Origin: DAOTZU01 sp034433995
Lineage (GTDB): Bacteria > Chloroflexota > Anaerolineae > UBA1429
Reading direction: 5' to 3'
DNA length: 23,963 bases
Assembly: GCA_034433995.1 (NCBI GenBank)
Contig: DAOTZU010000051.1
Location: 1 to 23,963 of the forward strand
The notes under the pieces were generated by a model. That model ran no database searches, had not been told where the DNA came from, and was given only the letters and a program-made list of their open reading frames with translations. This document shows, piece by piece, positions 1 to 8,445 of this stretch. A program made the position numbers and the translations under genes. The stretch's first letter is position 1; every line of letters begins with the position of its first letter.

Positions 1-778
1 TCTGCCCCAGGCCGACGCCGAACCACCCCCCCTTGTTCAGGGCGGCCAGGGATTGCACCAGTTGAAAGCCCTCAGCGTAAGCGGCGCTAAAGGGGCCTTG
101 GAGCCACAAGCGCAGCCGCTCCAAGGGATAATGGGCCACCAGAGCCACCAAAGGAAGGACCAGGCTGCCAAAGAGTAGTAAAATCAGTAATTGCCTGATA
201 TCCGCGCCGGCGGCGAAAAAGATGGCGATGGCCGTCGCCGCCAACAGGATCGCTGTGGAAAAGTTGGGCTGGAGCATGATGAGGGCCGTCATCAAGCCCA
301 AGATCAAGCTAAAGGGAATGAGGCCGAGATGGATGTTGCGGATCTCCTCCCCCTTGCTCGCCAGCCAGACGGAGATATAGATGATGGCCCCCAGCACGGC
401 GAACTCGGAGGGTTGGACGGAGCCGCCCTTGGAGAGCCAGCGCCGGGCGCCGCCCACCTCTTGGCCAAAGAACATCATCCCCACCAGGGTGGCCATGGTG
501 AGGCCCAAGATCAAGAGCGCCCTTTTTTGGTACCAGTGATAATCCAACCGGGAGGTGAAGAACAGGCCGACCAGCCCCAGGCCGGCGAAAAGGGCCTGCC
601 GTTTGACGAAATACGTCGGCTGGCCGTAGGCGGGGCTGGTCTCGAAAAGGGCGAAACCGTAGGAGGCGCTGTACACCATCACCAGGCCCAAAATGAGAAA
701 GGCCAACACGATGAACAGCAGGCTCCAATCGATATGGCCGGCTCGGTGGAGACTAAAGGCGCCTGTCTTGGCGACCAT
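1..778 (-). CDS. ftsW: FtsW, septal SEDS-family peptidoglycan glycosyltransferase (partial, C-terminus off the left edge)
   Basis: This integral membrane protein of the SEDS family polymerises lipid II into glycan strands at the septum, working with a class B penicillin-binding protein such as the one encoded upstream. The reading frame from the ATG at 778 stays open to base 1, giving 259 codons of an expected 370-400. It shows successive hydrophobic helices and the family signatures GGARRWL followed by QPSEFA (near residues 108-125), QPNFSTAIL (near 170) and GGWFGVGLGQ at the window edge. The start lies 10 nt after the murD stop, behind a purine-rich GGGAGAG/GAGG stretch, so translation is probably coupled to murD. 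RodA is the only close alternative. The position after murD in a dcw cluster favours FtsW. Confidence 0.95.
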   Translation of the reverse strand, partial: MVAKTGAFSLHRAGHIDWSLLFIVLAFLILGLVMVYSASYGFALFETSPAYGQPTYFVKRQALFAGLGLVGLFFTSRLDYHWYQKRALLILGLTMATLVGMMFFGQEVGGARRWLSKGGSVQPSEFAVLGAIIYISVWLASKGEEIRNIHLGLIPFSLILGLMTALIMLQPNFSTAILLAATAIAIFFAAGADIRQLLILLLFGSLVLPLVALVAHYPLERLRLWLQGPFSAAYAEGFQLVQSLAALNKGGWFGVGLGQ

Positions 779-788
779 GCTCTTGGCC

Positions 789-2240
789 TCACTCTCCCAA
801 GGCGGCGACCAACTCGCGGAAGCGGTTGCCGCGCGCCTCAAAATCTTCGAATGCGTCAAAACTGGTGCCCCCTGGCGAAAGGAGCACCACCTCGCCCGGC
901 CGGGCCAGCCGTGCGGCCAGTTCCACGGCCTCTTCCAATGAGGCCACCGGATGCACCGACGGCCCGGGCGCCCCTCCTCGGCTCTTGGCGCGCTCCAAGG
1001 CGCCCACGACGATGGGCACCGCCTCGCCAAAGGCCACCACCACGCGCACGCGCTCACGGACCAGCTCGGCCCACGCATCCCAGGGCAGGTGCTTGTCTCG
1101 GCCGCCGGCCAAGAGCACCAAGGGTTCGCGATAGGCGCGCAGAGCGGCCATGGCCCGCTCCGGCGAGGTGGCGATGGAATCGTTGACATACGTCACCCCT
1201 CGGCGCACCCCCACCGTCTCCAAGCGGTGGGCCACGCCGGTGAAGGTGCTGGCCACCTGGTGCATGGCGGCCAGCTCCACGCCGCCGGCCAGGGCGCAAC
1301 ACGCTGCCGCCAGGATGTTGGCCAAATTGTGGCGGCCGCGCAGCTTGACCTCCTCCACGCGGCAAAGGCGCCGTTCATGCCCCTGGTGGCGCAGCATCAG
1401 CTCCTCGCCATACAAGTAGGCGCCCTCGGCCACCGGCGTTTCCAGGCTAAAGGTGAAAACGCGCCCTTTGGCTTGGGGCACCAAGGAGGCCGTCACCGGG
1501 TCGTCGGCGTTGAGCACTGCCGCGTCCTCCGGCCGTTGGAAGCGCAGGATATTGGTCTTGGCGCGGATGTAATCCTCCATGGAGGGATGCCGGTCCAGAT
1601 GGTTGGGGGTGATGTTGGTGATGGCGGCGATCTGGGGGCTCCAGCCGGCCACCGAGATCAGCCGCGAGGCCGGCGAGCGGCGCACCTCCACCGCGGGCCC
1701 TTGATATTCCGGAGCAAACAGCTCCAGCTGAAAACTGGAAAGCTCCATCACGGCCACCTCCGGCCGCTCGGCTCCCAGCAACCTCTCGGTCAGGGGTTGC
1801 CCCACATTACCGCCCACCCAGGTGCGCCGGCCGGCGGCGGCGTACATCCGCCCGGTGAGGGTGGTGGTGGTGGTCTTGCCGCTGGAGCCGGTGATGCCCA
1901 CCACCAAGGCCTCGCAGGACTGGATAAAAAGGCGCGGCTCGCTGGAGATGGGCACCCCTTGTTCCCGCGCCTGCACCACGATGGGCGCCGTGGGGGGCAC
2001 GCCGGGGCTGGTAAAGAGCACATCCGCCGCCAAAAGGTCGGCCGGGTTCCCGCCCAGGGCCAGCCGCACCGGCAAACCCTCCAGGGCGGCGAGGGCCTTG
2101 CCCAGGGCCTCGGCGGGCTTGGTGTCGCTCAGGGTGACCTGGGCGCCGCACGCGGCCAAATAGCGGGCCAGGGCCGTGCCCTCCCGCGCCGCGCCGATGA
2201 TGGCCACCTTGACGCCTCGCCAAGCCTCCGCCGGGATCAT
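789..2240 (-). CDS. murD: UDP-N-acetylmuramoylalanine--D-glutamate ligase MurD
   Basis: MurD is the cytoplasmic ATP-dependent ligase that adds D-glutamate to UDP-MurNAc-L-alanine. The 483-residue product has the N-terminal Rossmann-like domain (IIGAAREG near residue 14), the ATP P-loop GITGSSGKTT at about 115-124, NITPNHLDRH at about 209-218 and a C-terminal ligase domain with AGGRDKH and SPGGTSFDAF. I chose the ATG at 2240 because it overlaps the mraY stop as ATGA and is preceded by an AAAGGAGG ribosome binding site. Longer in-frame starts lie inside mraY. The protein is about 35 residues longer than typical MurD; part of this is an insertion at about residues 177-200, between SSFQLELF and SPQIAAITNI. 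Confidence 0.97.
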   Translation of the reverse strand: MIPAEAWRGVKVAIIGAAREGTALARYLAACGAQVTLSDTKPAEALGKALAALEGLPVRLALGGNPADLLAADVLFTSPGVPPTAPIVVQAREQGVPISSEPRLFIQSCEALVVGITGSSGKTTTTTLTGRMYAAAGRRTWVGGNVGQPLTERLLGAERPEVAVMELSSFQLELFAPEYQGPAVEVRRSPASRLISVAGWSPQIAAITNITPNHLDRHPSMEDYIRAKTNILRFQRPEDAAVLNADDPVTASLVPQAKGRVFTFSLETPVAEGAYLYGEELMLRHQGHERRLCRVEEVKLRGRHNLANILAAACCALAGGVELAAMHQVASTFTGVAHRLETVGVRRGVTYVNDSIATSPERAMAALRAYREPLVLLAGGRDKHLPWDAWAELVRERVRVVVAFGEAVPIVVGALERAKSRGGAPGPSVHPVASLEEAVELAARLARPGEVVLLSPGGTSFDAFEDFEARGNRFRELVAALGE

Positions 2241-3217
2241 AGCCCTCCTTTGCCCCATGCGATCCCCAATGCTGCCGCTATGAGGGCGATGAGCCAAAAG
2301 CGCAGGGTCACCTGCACCTCCGACCACCCCCCCAATTCGAAATGATAATGCAAAGGAGACATGCGCAAAATCCGCCGTCCCTCGCCGTATTTGCGACGGG
2401 TGTATTTAAAATAGCCCACCTGTGCCATCACCGAGAGCGCCTCGGCCACAAAGATCAGCCCGATCAACGGAAAGAGCAACCAGTGGCCGCTGAGCAGGGC
2501 CAGCGCAGCCAGGCCGGCCCCCAGCGCCTGGGAGCCGGTATCGCCCATAAAGAGGCGCGCCGGGTGGACGTTGTACCACAGAAAGGCCAGCAGCGCCCCG
2601 ACGCTGATGGCGGCAAAGGCGGCCAACCCCTTTTGGCCCTCCAAGGCGGCGAGCAGGCCGTAGGCGGCGAAGGCGATGGCCGAGGTTCCCCCGGCCAGGC
2701 CGTCCAGGCCGTCGGTGAGGTTCACCGCGTTGGCGGCAAAGACCAACAGCAGCGCCGCGATGGGCACGCTCCACCAGCCCAGCTCCACGGTCCGCCCGGA
2801 GAGGGGCAGGATGAGGGGGTGGCTGGAGCGCGCCCAAAAGAAGATCAGGGCCAAGATCAGCCCCAGGATCCATTGCCAGGCGAATTTGGAGCGAGCCAGC
2901 CAGCCCACGCCCGAGACGTCTTTTAACCCCTGCAGGTCGTCGTAGGCGCCCAACAGGGCAAAGCCCACCATGGCGCCCAGGGGCAAGAGCACCTCAGCAT
3001 GGCCCAGGGCGGCCTGCACCACGGCCAACCCGGCGATGCCGGCGAGAAAGTACAACCCCCCCATGGTGGCCGTGCCCGACTTGGCCTTGTGGGAGGAGGG
3101 TTCGTCGGCGCGGATGTTCTTGCCGATGCCGCGCCGCAGCAGAGCCTCCACCACCCGGCCGCCCCAAGGCACCAACAGCGCAAAGGCCGCGCTCAGCCAG
3201 AGCAAGATGGCGCTCAT
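2237..3217 (-). CDS. mraY: Phospho-N-acetylmuramoyl-pentapeptide transferase MraY
   Basis: MraY is the polytopic membrane enzyme that transfers phospho-MurNAc-pentapeptide from UDP to undecaprenyl phosphate, making lipid I. The 326-residue product is hydrophobic throughout. It carries the family motifs DEPSSHKAKSGTATMGG near residues 38-54, NLTDGLDGLAGG near 165, NVHPARLFMGDTGSQALG near 215 and the histidine-rich MSPLHYHFELGGW near 285. The ATG at 3217 overlaps the murF stop as ATGA and follows a GGAGGAG ribosome binding site. The stop overlaps the murD start in the same way, so murF, mraY and murD form a tightly coupled translation unit. Length matches the family. Confidence 0.97.
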   Translation of the reverse strand: MSAILLWLSAAFALLVPWGGRVVEALLRRGIGKNIRADEPSSHKAKSGTATMGGLYFLAGIAGLAVVQAALGHAEVLLPLGAMVGFALLGAYDDLQGLKDVSGVGWLARSKFAWQWILGLILALIFFWARSSHPLILPLSGRTVELGWWSVPIAALLLVFAANAVNLTDGLDGLAGGTSAIAFAAYGLLAALEGQKGLAAFAAISVGALLAFLWYNVHPARLFMGDTGSQALGAGLAALALLSGHWLLFPLIGLIFVAEALSVMAQVGYFKYTRRKYGEGRRILRMSPLHYHFELGGWSEVQVTLRFWLIALIAAALGIAWGKGGL

Positions 3218-4644
3218 GGGGCGGGCTCCTCCAGGGCGCGCACGATCTCCTCCATGGCCATCCCGCGCGATCCTTTCACCAGCACCACATCTCCTTCTCG
3301 TAGAAGCTCCCGTAACAGGGCGATGGCGGCGGCGTTATCCGTCGTTTCGTGGATGAGGGCCAGCCCGGCCTTGCGGGCCTCGGCCGCGATGGTGCGGGCG
3401 CGGGCGCCCACCGTCACCAGCAGGTCCACGTCGCGCCCGCAGCGCCGGCCCACCTGGCGATGTCCCGCCTCCTCCTCCGCGCCCAGCTCGAACATGTCGC
3501 CCAAGACGGCCACATGCCGCCCTGGCAGCCCGGCCAGCGCGTCCAAAGCGGCCACCATCGAAGGAGGGCTGGCGTTGTAGGTATCATCCAGAAGGAGGAT
3601 GCCCCCTAGTCCCCGTTTGGGCTGCAGCCGCAACCCATGCCCCAGAGCGAGAAGGCCCTGTTGGATCTCGGCCCAACCCAGGCCCTCCCAGAGACCCACG
3701 GCGATGGCGGGCAGGGCCGACCACACCCCGTGGGCGCCCAGGGTGCGCAGCTCAAGCTCCCGCCGCGCCTCCGCAATGGCCAAATCCGCCGTCCCTCGGA
3801 GGCGTGCCACAAAGCGCACCCCCTCCAGGCCCAGCGGCGTGATCTCCTCGGCACGCAACCAGTTCTCCGGGCCCAGACCAAAGGTCACCACCTGGGCCGG
3901 CGTCTCGGCGGCCATGGCCCGTACCCGTGCATCATCGCCGTTGAGCACCGCCAGGCCCCCCGCCGGGAGCGCGCGCACCAACTCGGCCTTGGCCTGGGCG
4001 ATGCGCTCGAGGCTGCCCAACCGCTCCAGATGGATGGGGTACACGTTGGTCACCACGCCCACCTGGGGTCGCGCGATCTCGCAGAGGGTGGCGATCTCCC
4101 CCAGGGCGTACATTCCCATCTCCAAAACGGCGCACCGATGGGCCGGGTTCAGCTCCAACAAGGTCAAGGGCAGGCCGATCTCGTTGTTGTAATTCCCGGC
4201 GCTTTTCAGGGTGGGATAGCGCTGGGCCAGCACGGCGGCCACCGCCTCTTTGGTGGTGGTCTTGCCCAGGCTGCCGGTGATGCCCACTACCCGCAATCCG
4301 GGGTGGGCTTGGCGCCGAGCCTGGGCCAGGCGTTGCAGCGCCTGCAAGGCATTGGGCACCACCACCGCCACCGGCGGCGTGACCCTCGGCGGCGCCGCGC
4401 CACGGAGCGTATCCACCGTGGCGGCCCCCTCCACGGGGCGCTCCACCAGCACCACCGTGGCGCCCGCGGCCATGGCCTGGGAGGCGTAATCATGGCCATC
4501 GTTGCGTTCGCCCCGCAAGGCCACAAACAGGCTGCCGGCCGTGGCGCGCCGCGAGTCGATCACCACGTTGGTGATGGGCACGCCCTCGGCCCCCGCCACC
4601 ATGAGGCCGGGGGCCAGCGCAGCCAGCGCCTCTTGCAGGTTCAC
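3214..4644 (-). CDS. murF: UDP-N-acetylmuramoyl-tripeptide--D-alanyl-D-alanine ligase MurF
   Basis: MurF completes the stem peptide by adding D-Ala-D-Ala to UDP-MurNAc-tripeptide in the cytoplasm. The 476-residue product shows the N-terminal substrate domain (VIDSRRATAGSLFVAL near 28-43), the P-loop GITGSLGKTTTKE at about 121-133, NYNNEIGLPLTLLEL near 151, DDTYNASPPSM near 356 and VLGDMFELG. These last motifs separate MurF from MurE. The start codon is GTG at 4644, with the purine-rich GGGGAGAGGAG immediately upstream. It begins 15 nt after the penicillin-binding protein stop. In most dcw clusters murE occupies this junction, but nothing lies between. One ligase core is present, so this is not a MurE-MurF fusion. 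Confidence 0.96.
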   Translation of the reverse strand: MNLQEALAALAPGLMVAGAEGVPITNVVIDSRRATAGSLFVALRGERNDGHDYASQAMAAGATVVLVERPVEGAATVDTLRGAAPPRVTPPVAVVVPNALQALQRLAQARRQAHPGLRVVGITGSLGKTTTKEAVAAVLAQRYPTLKSAGNYNNEIGLPLTLLELNPAHRCAVLEMGMYALGEIATLCEIARPQVGVVTNVYPIHLERLGSLERIAQAKAELVRALPAGGLAVLNGDDARVRAMAAETPAQVVTFGLGPENWLRAEEITPLGLEGVRFVARLRGTADLAIAEARRELELRTLGAHGVWSALPAIAVGLWEGLGWAEIQQGLLALGHGLRLQPKRGLGGILLLDDTYNASPPSMVAALDALAGLPGRHVAVLGDMFELGAEEEAGHRQVGRRCGRDVDLLVTVGARARTIAAEARKAGLALIHETTDNAAAIALLRELLREGDVVLVKGSRGMAMEEIVRALEEPAP

Positions 4645-4659
4645 CTCTCCTCTCCCCTT

Positions 4660-6369
4660 TCAACGCCCGCTGGGCGAAACGCCGTAATAGTCGAACAAGA
4701 ATTTCATCATCCGGCTAAACGCCGGCGCCGCCACCTCTTCGCCCCAGTAACCCTCGCGAGGCTTGTCATACTTGACCAGCACCACAAAGCGTGGATTGGG
4801 CACCGGCCCAAACCCCACAAAGGATGCGATGATATCGCGGCTTTGGTAGCTCTCCTGTTCCACAATCTCGGCTGTGCCCGATTTCCCTGCTACACGATAC
4901 CCCGGCACCATGGCCTTTTTCAGACCCAGCTCCACCGCATCGGCCATCAACTGGGTGATCTGCTGCGAGGTCTCGGCCGAGATCACCCGGCGCACGGCCT
5001 GGGGCGCGCGCTTTTCCACCCGGTCACCCCGGCGAATCTCGGCGACGATGTAGGGCCGCATCAGGATGCCCCCATTGGCCAGAGCGCCATAAGCGGCCAC
5101 CACCTGGATCGGCGTGACGGCCAAGCCTTGCCCGTACGAGTTCGTGCCCAAGTCGGACATGTGCCAGCCCGGATGCCCCGGCCAACGCATCCAACCGGGC
5201 ACCTCCAAGGCCAGATCGATCCCCGTCACCTCGGCAAAGCCAAAGCGCCGAATGATCTCGTAAAACCGAGTCGGCCCCAAAAGGGTGGCCACGTGGGCGG
5301 CGCCCACGTTGTAGGAATAGGCCAGCAGCTCGGTCATGGTGGCGCGGCCGGGGACCCTTTTGCCCGAATTATAGATGTGCTGGTTGCCCACGATGATCTC
5401 GCCCCGGTCGTCATAAGTGTCCGTGGGGCGGATGACCCGGGCCTCCAAGCCGGCCGCCAAGGTCAAGGGTTTGAACACCGAGCCGGGTTCATAGACGGCA
5501 CTGATCGCCGTGTTAATGTACTGGTCGCTGGAATCCACGCGCCAATATTCGCCTGGCCGGTAGCTGGGGGCGTTGGCCATGGCCAGGATCGCTCCCGTCT
5601 GGGCGTCCATCACCAGGATATTCCCCGCGCTGGCCTTGTTCTCCGCCATCCCTTCCCGCAACATCTGTTCGGCGGTGTATTGCACATTGCGGTCCAGGGT
5701 GAGCACCAGGTCGGCGCCATCCTCGGCCGGTTGATAGCCGCTCAAGCTGACCAGGAGCGGGTCGCTCCACAGGGTGACCACGCCGCGCCAGACCCCGTCC
5801 TTCCCGCGCAAGATGCTATCGTAGCGCTGCTCCAGGCCGTAATAGGCCTCGTGCTTTTCCAAGCCGATGAAGCCCAACACGGAGGCGGCCAGGCCGTCAT
5901 CGGGATAGACCCGGTCGTAGAACGCTTCCAGCTTGAAGGCGGGCAAGCGCAGATCTTCCAATTGCAAACCCACGGCGGCGGGCAGGCGGTTGGCCAAGGG
6001 CACGTATTCCGCCTGGTTCTGGGCCAGGATCTCTTTGATCTCTTCCACCGGTTTGCCCAGGACGGCCGCCAATTGGGGCGCCAGCTCCTCTTTCTGCTTA
6101 TCGCCGAGCAGCCTGGGCGTGACCCCCACCCGGTAGCGCACCGTCGAGGCTACCAGGTAGTGCCCTGTGGCGTCCAAGATCGCTCCGCGCGCCGCGGGGA
6201 TCGGATGCGGACGATCGCTTTGGGTGAGCCCCAAGGTGATGATCTCCTCGTGGGGCAACACCTGCCAGCGAACAAGCTGGGTCAAGAGCAGCAGGCCGAT
6301 GGCAGCCAAGACAGCGGCTAGCCAAAGGATGCGTCGGCGGTAGCCTGCCTCCTGCAGTGCGCTCTCCAT
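4660..6369 (-). CDS. ftsI: Class B penicillin-binding protein, FtsI/PBP2-type peptidoglycan D,D-transpeptidase
   Basis: This membrane-anchored transpeptidase cross-links septal peptidoglycan and is the likely partner of FtsW. Counting from an upstream ATG at 6375 (571 residues), there is a membrane anchor at about residues 15-35, a pedestal domain starting at RGAILDATG, and a transpeptidase domain with the three active-site motifs GSVFK (Ser299, Lys302), SYN (354-356) and KSGT (498-501). No C-terminal PASTA repeats are present. I prefer the ATG at 6369 because AGG sits 6 nt before it, whereas the same AGG touches the ATG at 6375 directly. The gene follows the ftsL-like gene by about 35 nt and precedes murF by 15 nt. 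The symbol rests on cluster position; sequence alone says class B PBP. Confidence 0.93.
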   Translation of the reverse strand: MESALQEAGYRRRILWLAAVLAAIGLLLLTQLVRWQVLPHEEIITLGLTQSDRPHPIPAARGAILDATGHYLVASTVRYRVGVTPRLLGDKQKEELAPQLAAVLGKPVEEIKEILAQNQAEYVPLANRLPAAVGLQLEDLRLPAFKLEAFYDRVYPDDGLAASVLGFIGLEKHEAYYGLEQRYDSILRGKDGVWRGVVTLWSDPLLVSLSGYQPAEDGADLVLTLDRNVQYTAEQMLREGMAENKASAGNILVMDAQTGAILAMANAPSYRPGEYWRVDSSDQYINTAISAVYEPGSVFKPLTLAAGLEARVIRPTDTYDDRGEIIVGNQHIYNSGKRVPGRATMTELLAYSYNVGAAHVATLLGPTRFYEIIRRFGFAEVTGIDLALEVPGWMRWPGHPGWHMSDLGTNSYGQGLAVTPIQVVAAYGALANGGILMRPYIVAEIRRGDRVEKRAPQAVRRVISAETSQQITQLMADAVELGLKKAMVPGYRVAGKSGTAEIVEQESYQSRDIIASFVGFGPVPNPRFVVLVKYDKPREGYWGEEVAAPAFSRMMKFLFDYYGVSPSGR

Positions 6370-6407
6370 GGTCATCCTATCGCATAGAAAATGCCAAGCT
6401 TACCGTA

Positions 6408-6905
6408 TCACTCCACCGGCGTGTGGAGCCAGGTCTGAAACTGAGCCCACAGCCGCTGCAACCATCCCCCGGAGCCTTGCTGGGGGGTGCTCCCCTCCCC
6501 AGCGGGCCGGCCGCCGGGCACGGGTGTGGCGGCCACAGGGGTGGGCGTGGGCGGCTGATATTCCAGGCGCAAGCGGCGCGAGCTGTCCTTGGCCTCGGGA
6601 AGGACATAACCCAGCGCAGCGCCGGCCTCTTGCACCCGCTGCAACGACTCGGCCAGGGCTATTTCCCCGCGCAAGGCCACCAGTTCCCGATGGAGGCGTT
6701 CCTTCTGGCGTTCCAATGTCCTGATCTCGTAAGCATAACGCGCCACTTGGCTGGACTGGGTGAGATAGAGCCACCCGGCCAGGCCCAGCAGCACCAGGAT
6801 GGTGCCAAAGAAGGCCAGCGTGCGCGGGTCCAGGCGGATCGCCCCCGGCCGATGGCGGGGACGCTGCTTATAAAAGAACAAGAGCACATCACGCTGGATG
6901 GGCAC
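6408..6905 (-). CDS. ftsL: FtsL/DivIC-like small division protein
   Basis: The 165-residue product has a basic cytoplasmic N-terminus, one membrane helix at about residues 28-48 and then a heptad-rich stretch at about 50-85 (ARYAYEIRTLERQKERLHRE), which is the FtsL/DivIC layout. The C-terminal half (about 110-150) is a proline-, threonine- and glycine-rich tail. FtsL-type proteins bridge FtsI/FtsW to the rest of the divisome through their periplasmic coiled coil. Sequence similarity across this family is very low, so the call rests on topology and on position between rsmH and the transpeptidase gene. The start is a GTG at 6905, 12 nt after the rsmH stop, with GAAGGA just upstream. The long disordered tail makes it larger than the usual 100-120 residues. 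Confidence 0.75.
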   Translation of the reverse strand: MPIQRDVLLFFYKQRPRHRPGAIRLDPRTLAFFGTILVLLGLAGWLYLTQSSQVARYAYEIRTLERQKERLHRELVALRGEIALAESLQRVQEAGAALGYVLPEAKDSSRRLRLEYQPPTPTPVAATPVPGGRPAGEGSTPQQGSGGWLQRLWAQFQTWLHTPVE

Positions 6906-6917
6906 GGTCCTTCAGCC

Positions 6918-7886
6918 TCACCTTGTCATCGTGCGCGTCGCGCCGAGACGTTGTGCGGCCCGCAACCGCGCGCTGCGGCTGCGGGGGTTCCGTTGGATCT
7001 CGTCTGCATCGGGCACGATGGGCTTTTTGGTCAAACGCCTCAATGTGGCCACATGGCCACAGACACACTGCGGCAGGCCCGGCGGGCAGATGCAATCTTG
7101 CGCCTCCCGGGCCATGAATTGCTTGACGATGCGATCTTCCAACGAATGAAACGCGATCACCACCAACCGGCCCCCCTCGGCCAAAAGCCCCACCGCCTGG
7201 GGCAGGGCTTGCTCCAGGGCCTCCAACTCGCCGTTGACGGCGATGCGCAACGCCTGAAAGGTCCGCGTGGCGGGATGGATCTTGCCGCTGTGGCCCACCA
7301 CCTTGGCCACCAGGGCGGCCAGCTCGCCGGTGGTGTGGAGCGGTCTGTGGGCGCAGATGGCCCGCGCCACCTGCCGCGCCCTGCGCTCCTCGCCATAGGT
7401 GTAAAGAATCCGGGCCAACTCTTGTTCGGGCCAACGGTTGACGATCTCGGCCGCGGTCAGCTCGGCGTCGGGGCCCATGCGCATATCCAGCGGCCCATCG
7501 TATTGAAAGGAAAACCCCCGCGATGGATCGTCCAACTGCAAGGAAGAGACCCCCAGGTCGAACAAGATCCCTTGCACCTTGGCAAAACCCTGTTGCCGGG
7601 CGATGGCGGCCAGATCCGCATAACACCCTGCCACCAAGACGACGCGCGGACCAAAAACGGCCAACTGTGCGCGCGCCAGAGCCAGAGCTGCCGGGTCGCG
7701 GTCCAACGCCAATAGGCGGCCATCCGGGGCGGAGCGCTCCAAGATCCCTCGGGCGTGCCCGCCGAGGCCAACGGTGGCGTCAATGTATTGGCCTCCTGGC
7801 TTGGGGTCCAGCCAGCTCAATGCTGCCTCATAAAGCACTGGGATGTGCAAAGGCCCTTGGTCGCCAGCGCGTGGGGTTAACGCCAT
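6918..7886 (-). CDS. rsmH: 16S rRNA (cytosine-1402-N4)-methyltransferase RsmH (MraW)
   Basis: RsmH methylates N4 of C1402 in 16S rRNA at the ribosomal P site, using S-adenosylmethionine. The 322-residue product has the N-terminal HIPVLYEAAL, the SAM-binding DATVGLGGHA, DLGVSSLQLDD, FSFQYDGPLDMRMG, HPATRTFQALRIAVN, AFHSLEDRIVK and the C-terminal NPRSRSARLR, all diagnostic of the family. A cysteine pair cluster (CICPPGLPQCVCG) lies near residue 265, as in many homologues. The ATG at 7886 lies 2 nt after the mraZ stop with no strong ribosome binding site, so translation is probably coupled to mraZ. Length is normal. Confidence 0.97.
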   Translation of the reverse strand: MALTPRAGDQGPLHIPVLYEAALSWLDPKPGGQYIDATVGLGGHARGILERSAPDGRLLALDRDPAALALARAQLAVFGPRVVLVAGCYADLAAIARQQGFAKVQGILFDLGVSSLQLDDPSRGFSFQYDGPLDMRMGPDAELTAAEIVNRWPEQELARILYTYGEERRARQVARAICAHRPLHTTGELAALVAKVVGHSGKIHPATRTFQALRIAVNGELEALEQALPQAVGLLAEGGRLVVIAFHSLEDRIVKQFMAREAQDCICPPGLPQCVCGHVATLRRLTKKPIVPDADEIQRNPRSRSARLRAAQRLGATRTMTR

Positions 7887-7888
7887 AA

Positions 7889-8320
7889 TTATACACCCAT
7901 TTGGCCCACATCGGCCAAGATCGCATCGAGGTTTTGATTATCCCGGGCCAGGGCCTCGCGCAGGCGCGCCGGGTCCCAGATTTCGAGATAGGTATTGACG
8001 CCCACGATGACGGCTTCTTCGCCGATGCCGGCGTACTCGCGCAGGAAGGAGGGGATCAGCACACGGCCCATCTTGTCCGGCGCCGTCTCAAAGGCGCCGC
8101 CAAAGATCAAACGGCCGTAGGAGCGCGCCGCCCGGCTGGCGATGGGGAGTTGGGCCACTTTATCCGCCAGCGCCGACCAAACGGCCAGGGGATAGATCAC
8201 CAGGCAAGGATCGTATCCGCGGGTGAGGACCAAGCCGGCGGCCAGTGCGGCGCGGAAGCGCGCCGGGATCGTCAGGCGACCTTTGTCATCCAAGTTGTGG
8301 GCATATTCACCGACGAACAT
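7889..8320 (-). CDS. mraZ: Transcriptional regulator MraZ
   Basis: MraZ is a DNA-binding regulator of the dcw operon, built from two SpoVT/AbrB-like halves that assemble into a ring. The 143-residue product begins MFVGEYAHNLDDKGRLTIP. The second copy of the DxKGR-type motif is seen as APDKMGRVLIPSFLREYA in the C-terminal half. I chose the ATG at 8320 because it gives the conserved N-terminus; a longer in-frame start at 8401 would begin inside the promoter region and add 27 unrelated residues. The 5' leader carries four TGGNN boxes at a 10-bp period, so autoregulation is likely. It is the first gene of the operon. Confidence 0.96.
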   Translation of the reverse strand: MFVGEYAHNLDDKGRLTIPARFRAALAAGLVLTRGYDPCLVIYPLAVWSALADKVAQLPIASRAARSYGRLIFGGAFETAPDKMGRVLIPSFLREYAGIGEEAVIVGVNTYLEIWDPARLREALARDNQNLDAILADVGQMGV

Positions 8321-8370
8321 GGCCGGCACCCCGCGGAAGGCATGGTTCGTGAGGGCTGAGGTGGCAGGAG

Positions 8371-8410
8371 GGGTTTCCCACAGCCTACCACAACTCACCA
8401 CCCAGTACCA
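8371..8410 (-). promoter_or_regulatory. Candidate MraZ operator: four TGGNN boxes at 10-bp period
   Basis: Reading the minus strand, TGG triplets start at 8410, 8400, 8390 and 8380, exactly 10 bp apart: TGGTA, TGGTG, TGGTA and TGGGA, each followed by a 5-nt spacer. Known MraZ operators are direct TGGGN repeats separated by 5-nt spacers, upstream of mraZ. The spacing matches exactly, while the fourth base is T instead of G in three of the four boxes. The array begins 2 bp after the -10 box, so a bound MraZ ring would cover the transcription start. Confidence 0.75.
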
Positions 8411-8412
8411 CC

Positions 8413-8440
8413 ATTATACACGAGATCGAGGTATTTGCAA
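8413..8440 (-). promoter_or_regulatory. Sigma70-type promoter of the dcw operon (Pmra)
   Basis: On the minus strand a perfect TATAAT (8418-8413) is preceded by TTGCAA (8440-8435, four of six bases of the -35 consensus) with a 16-bp spacer. Transcription should start near 8405, about 85 nt before the mraZ ATG. The promoter sits directly downstream of a terminator for the preceding operon. Confidence 0.75.
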
Positions 8441-8445
8441 GGGGC

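Noticed and set aside
3637..6321. A very long plus-strand open frame antisense to murF and the penicillin-binding protein gene
   Set aside because: It is the mirror of GC-rich codon use in the real genes, shows no recognisable domain and crosses a gene boundary on the other strand.
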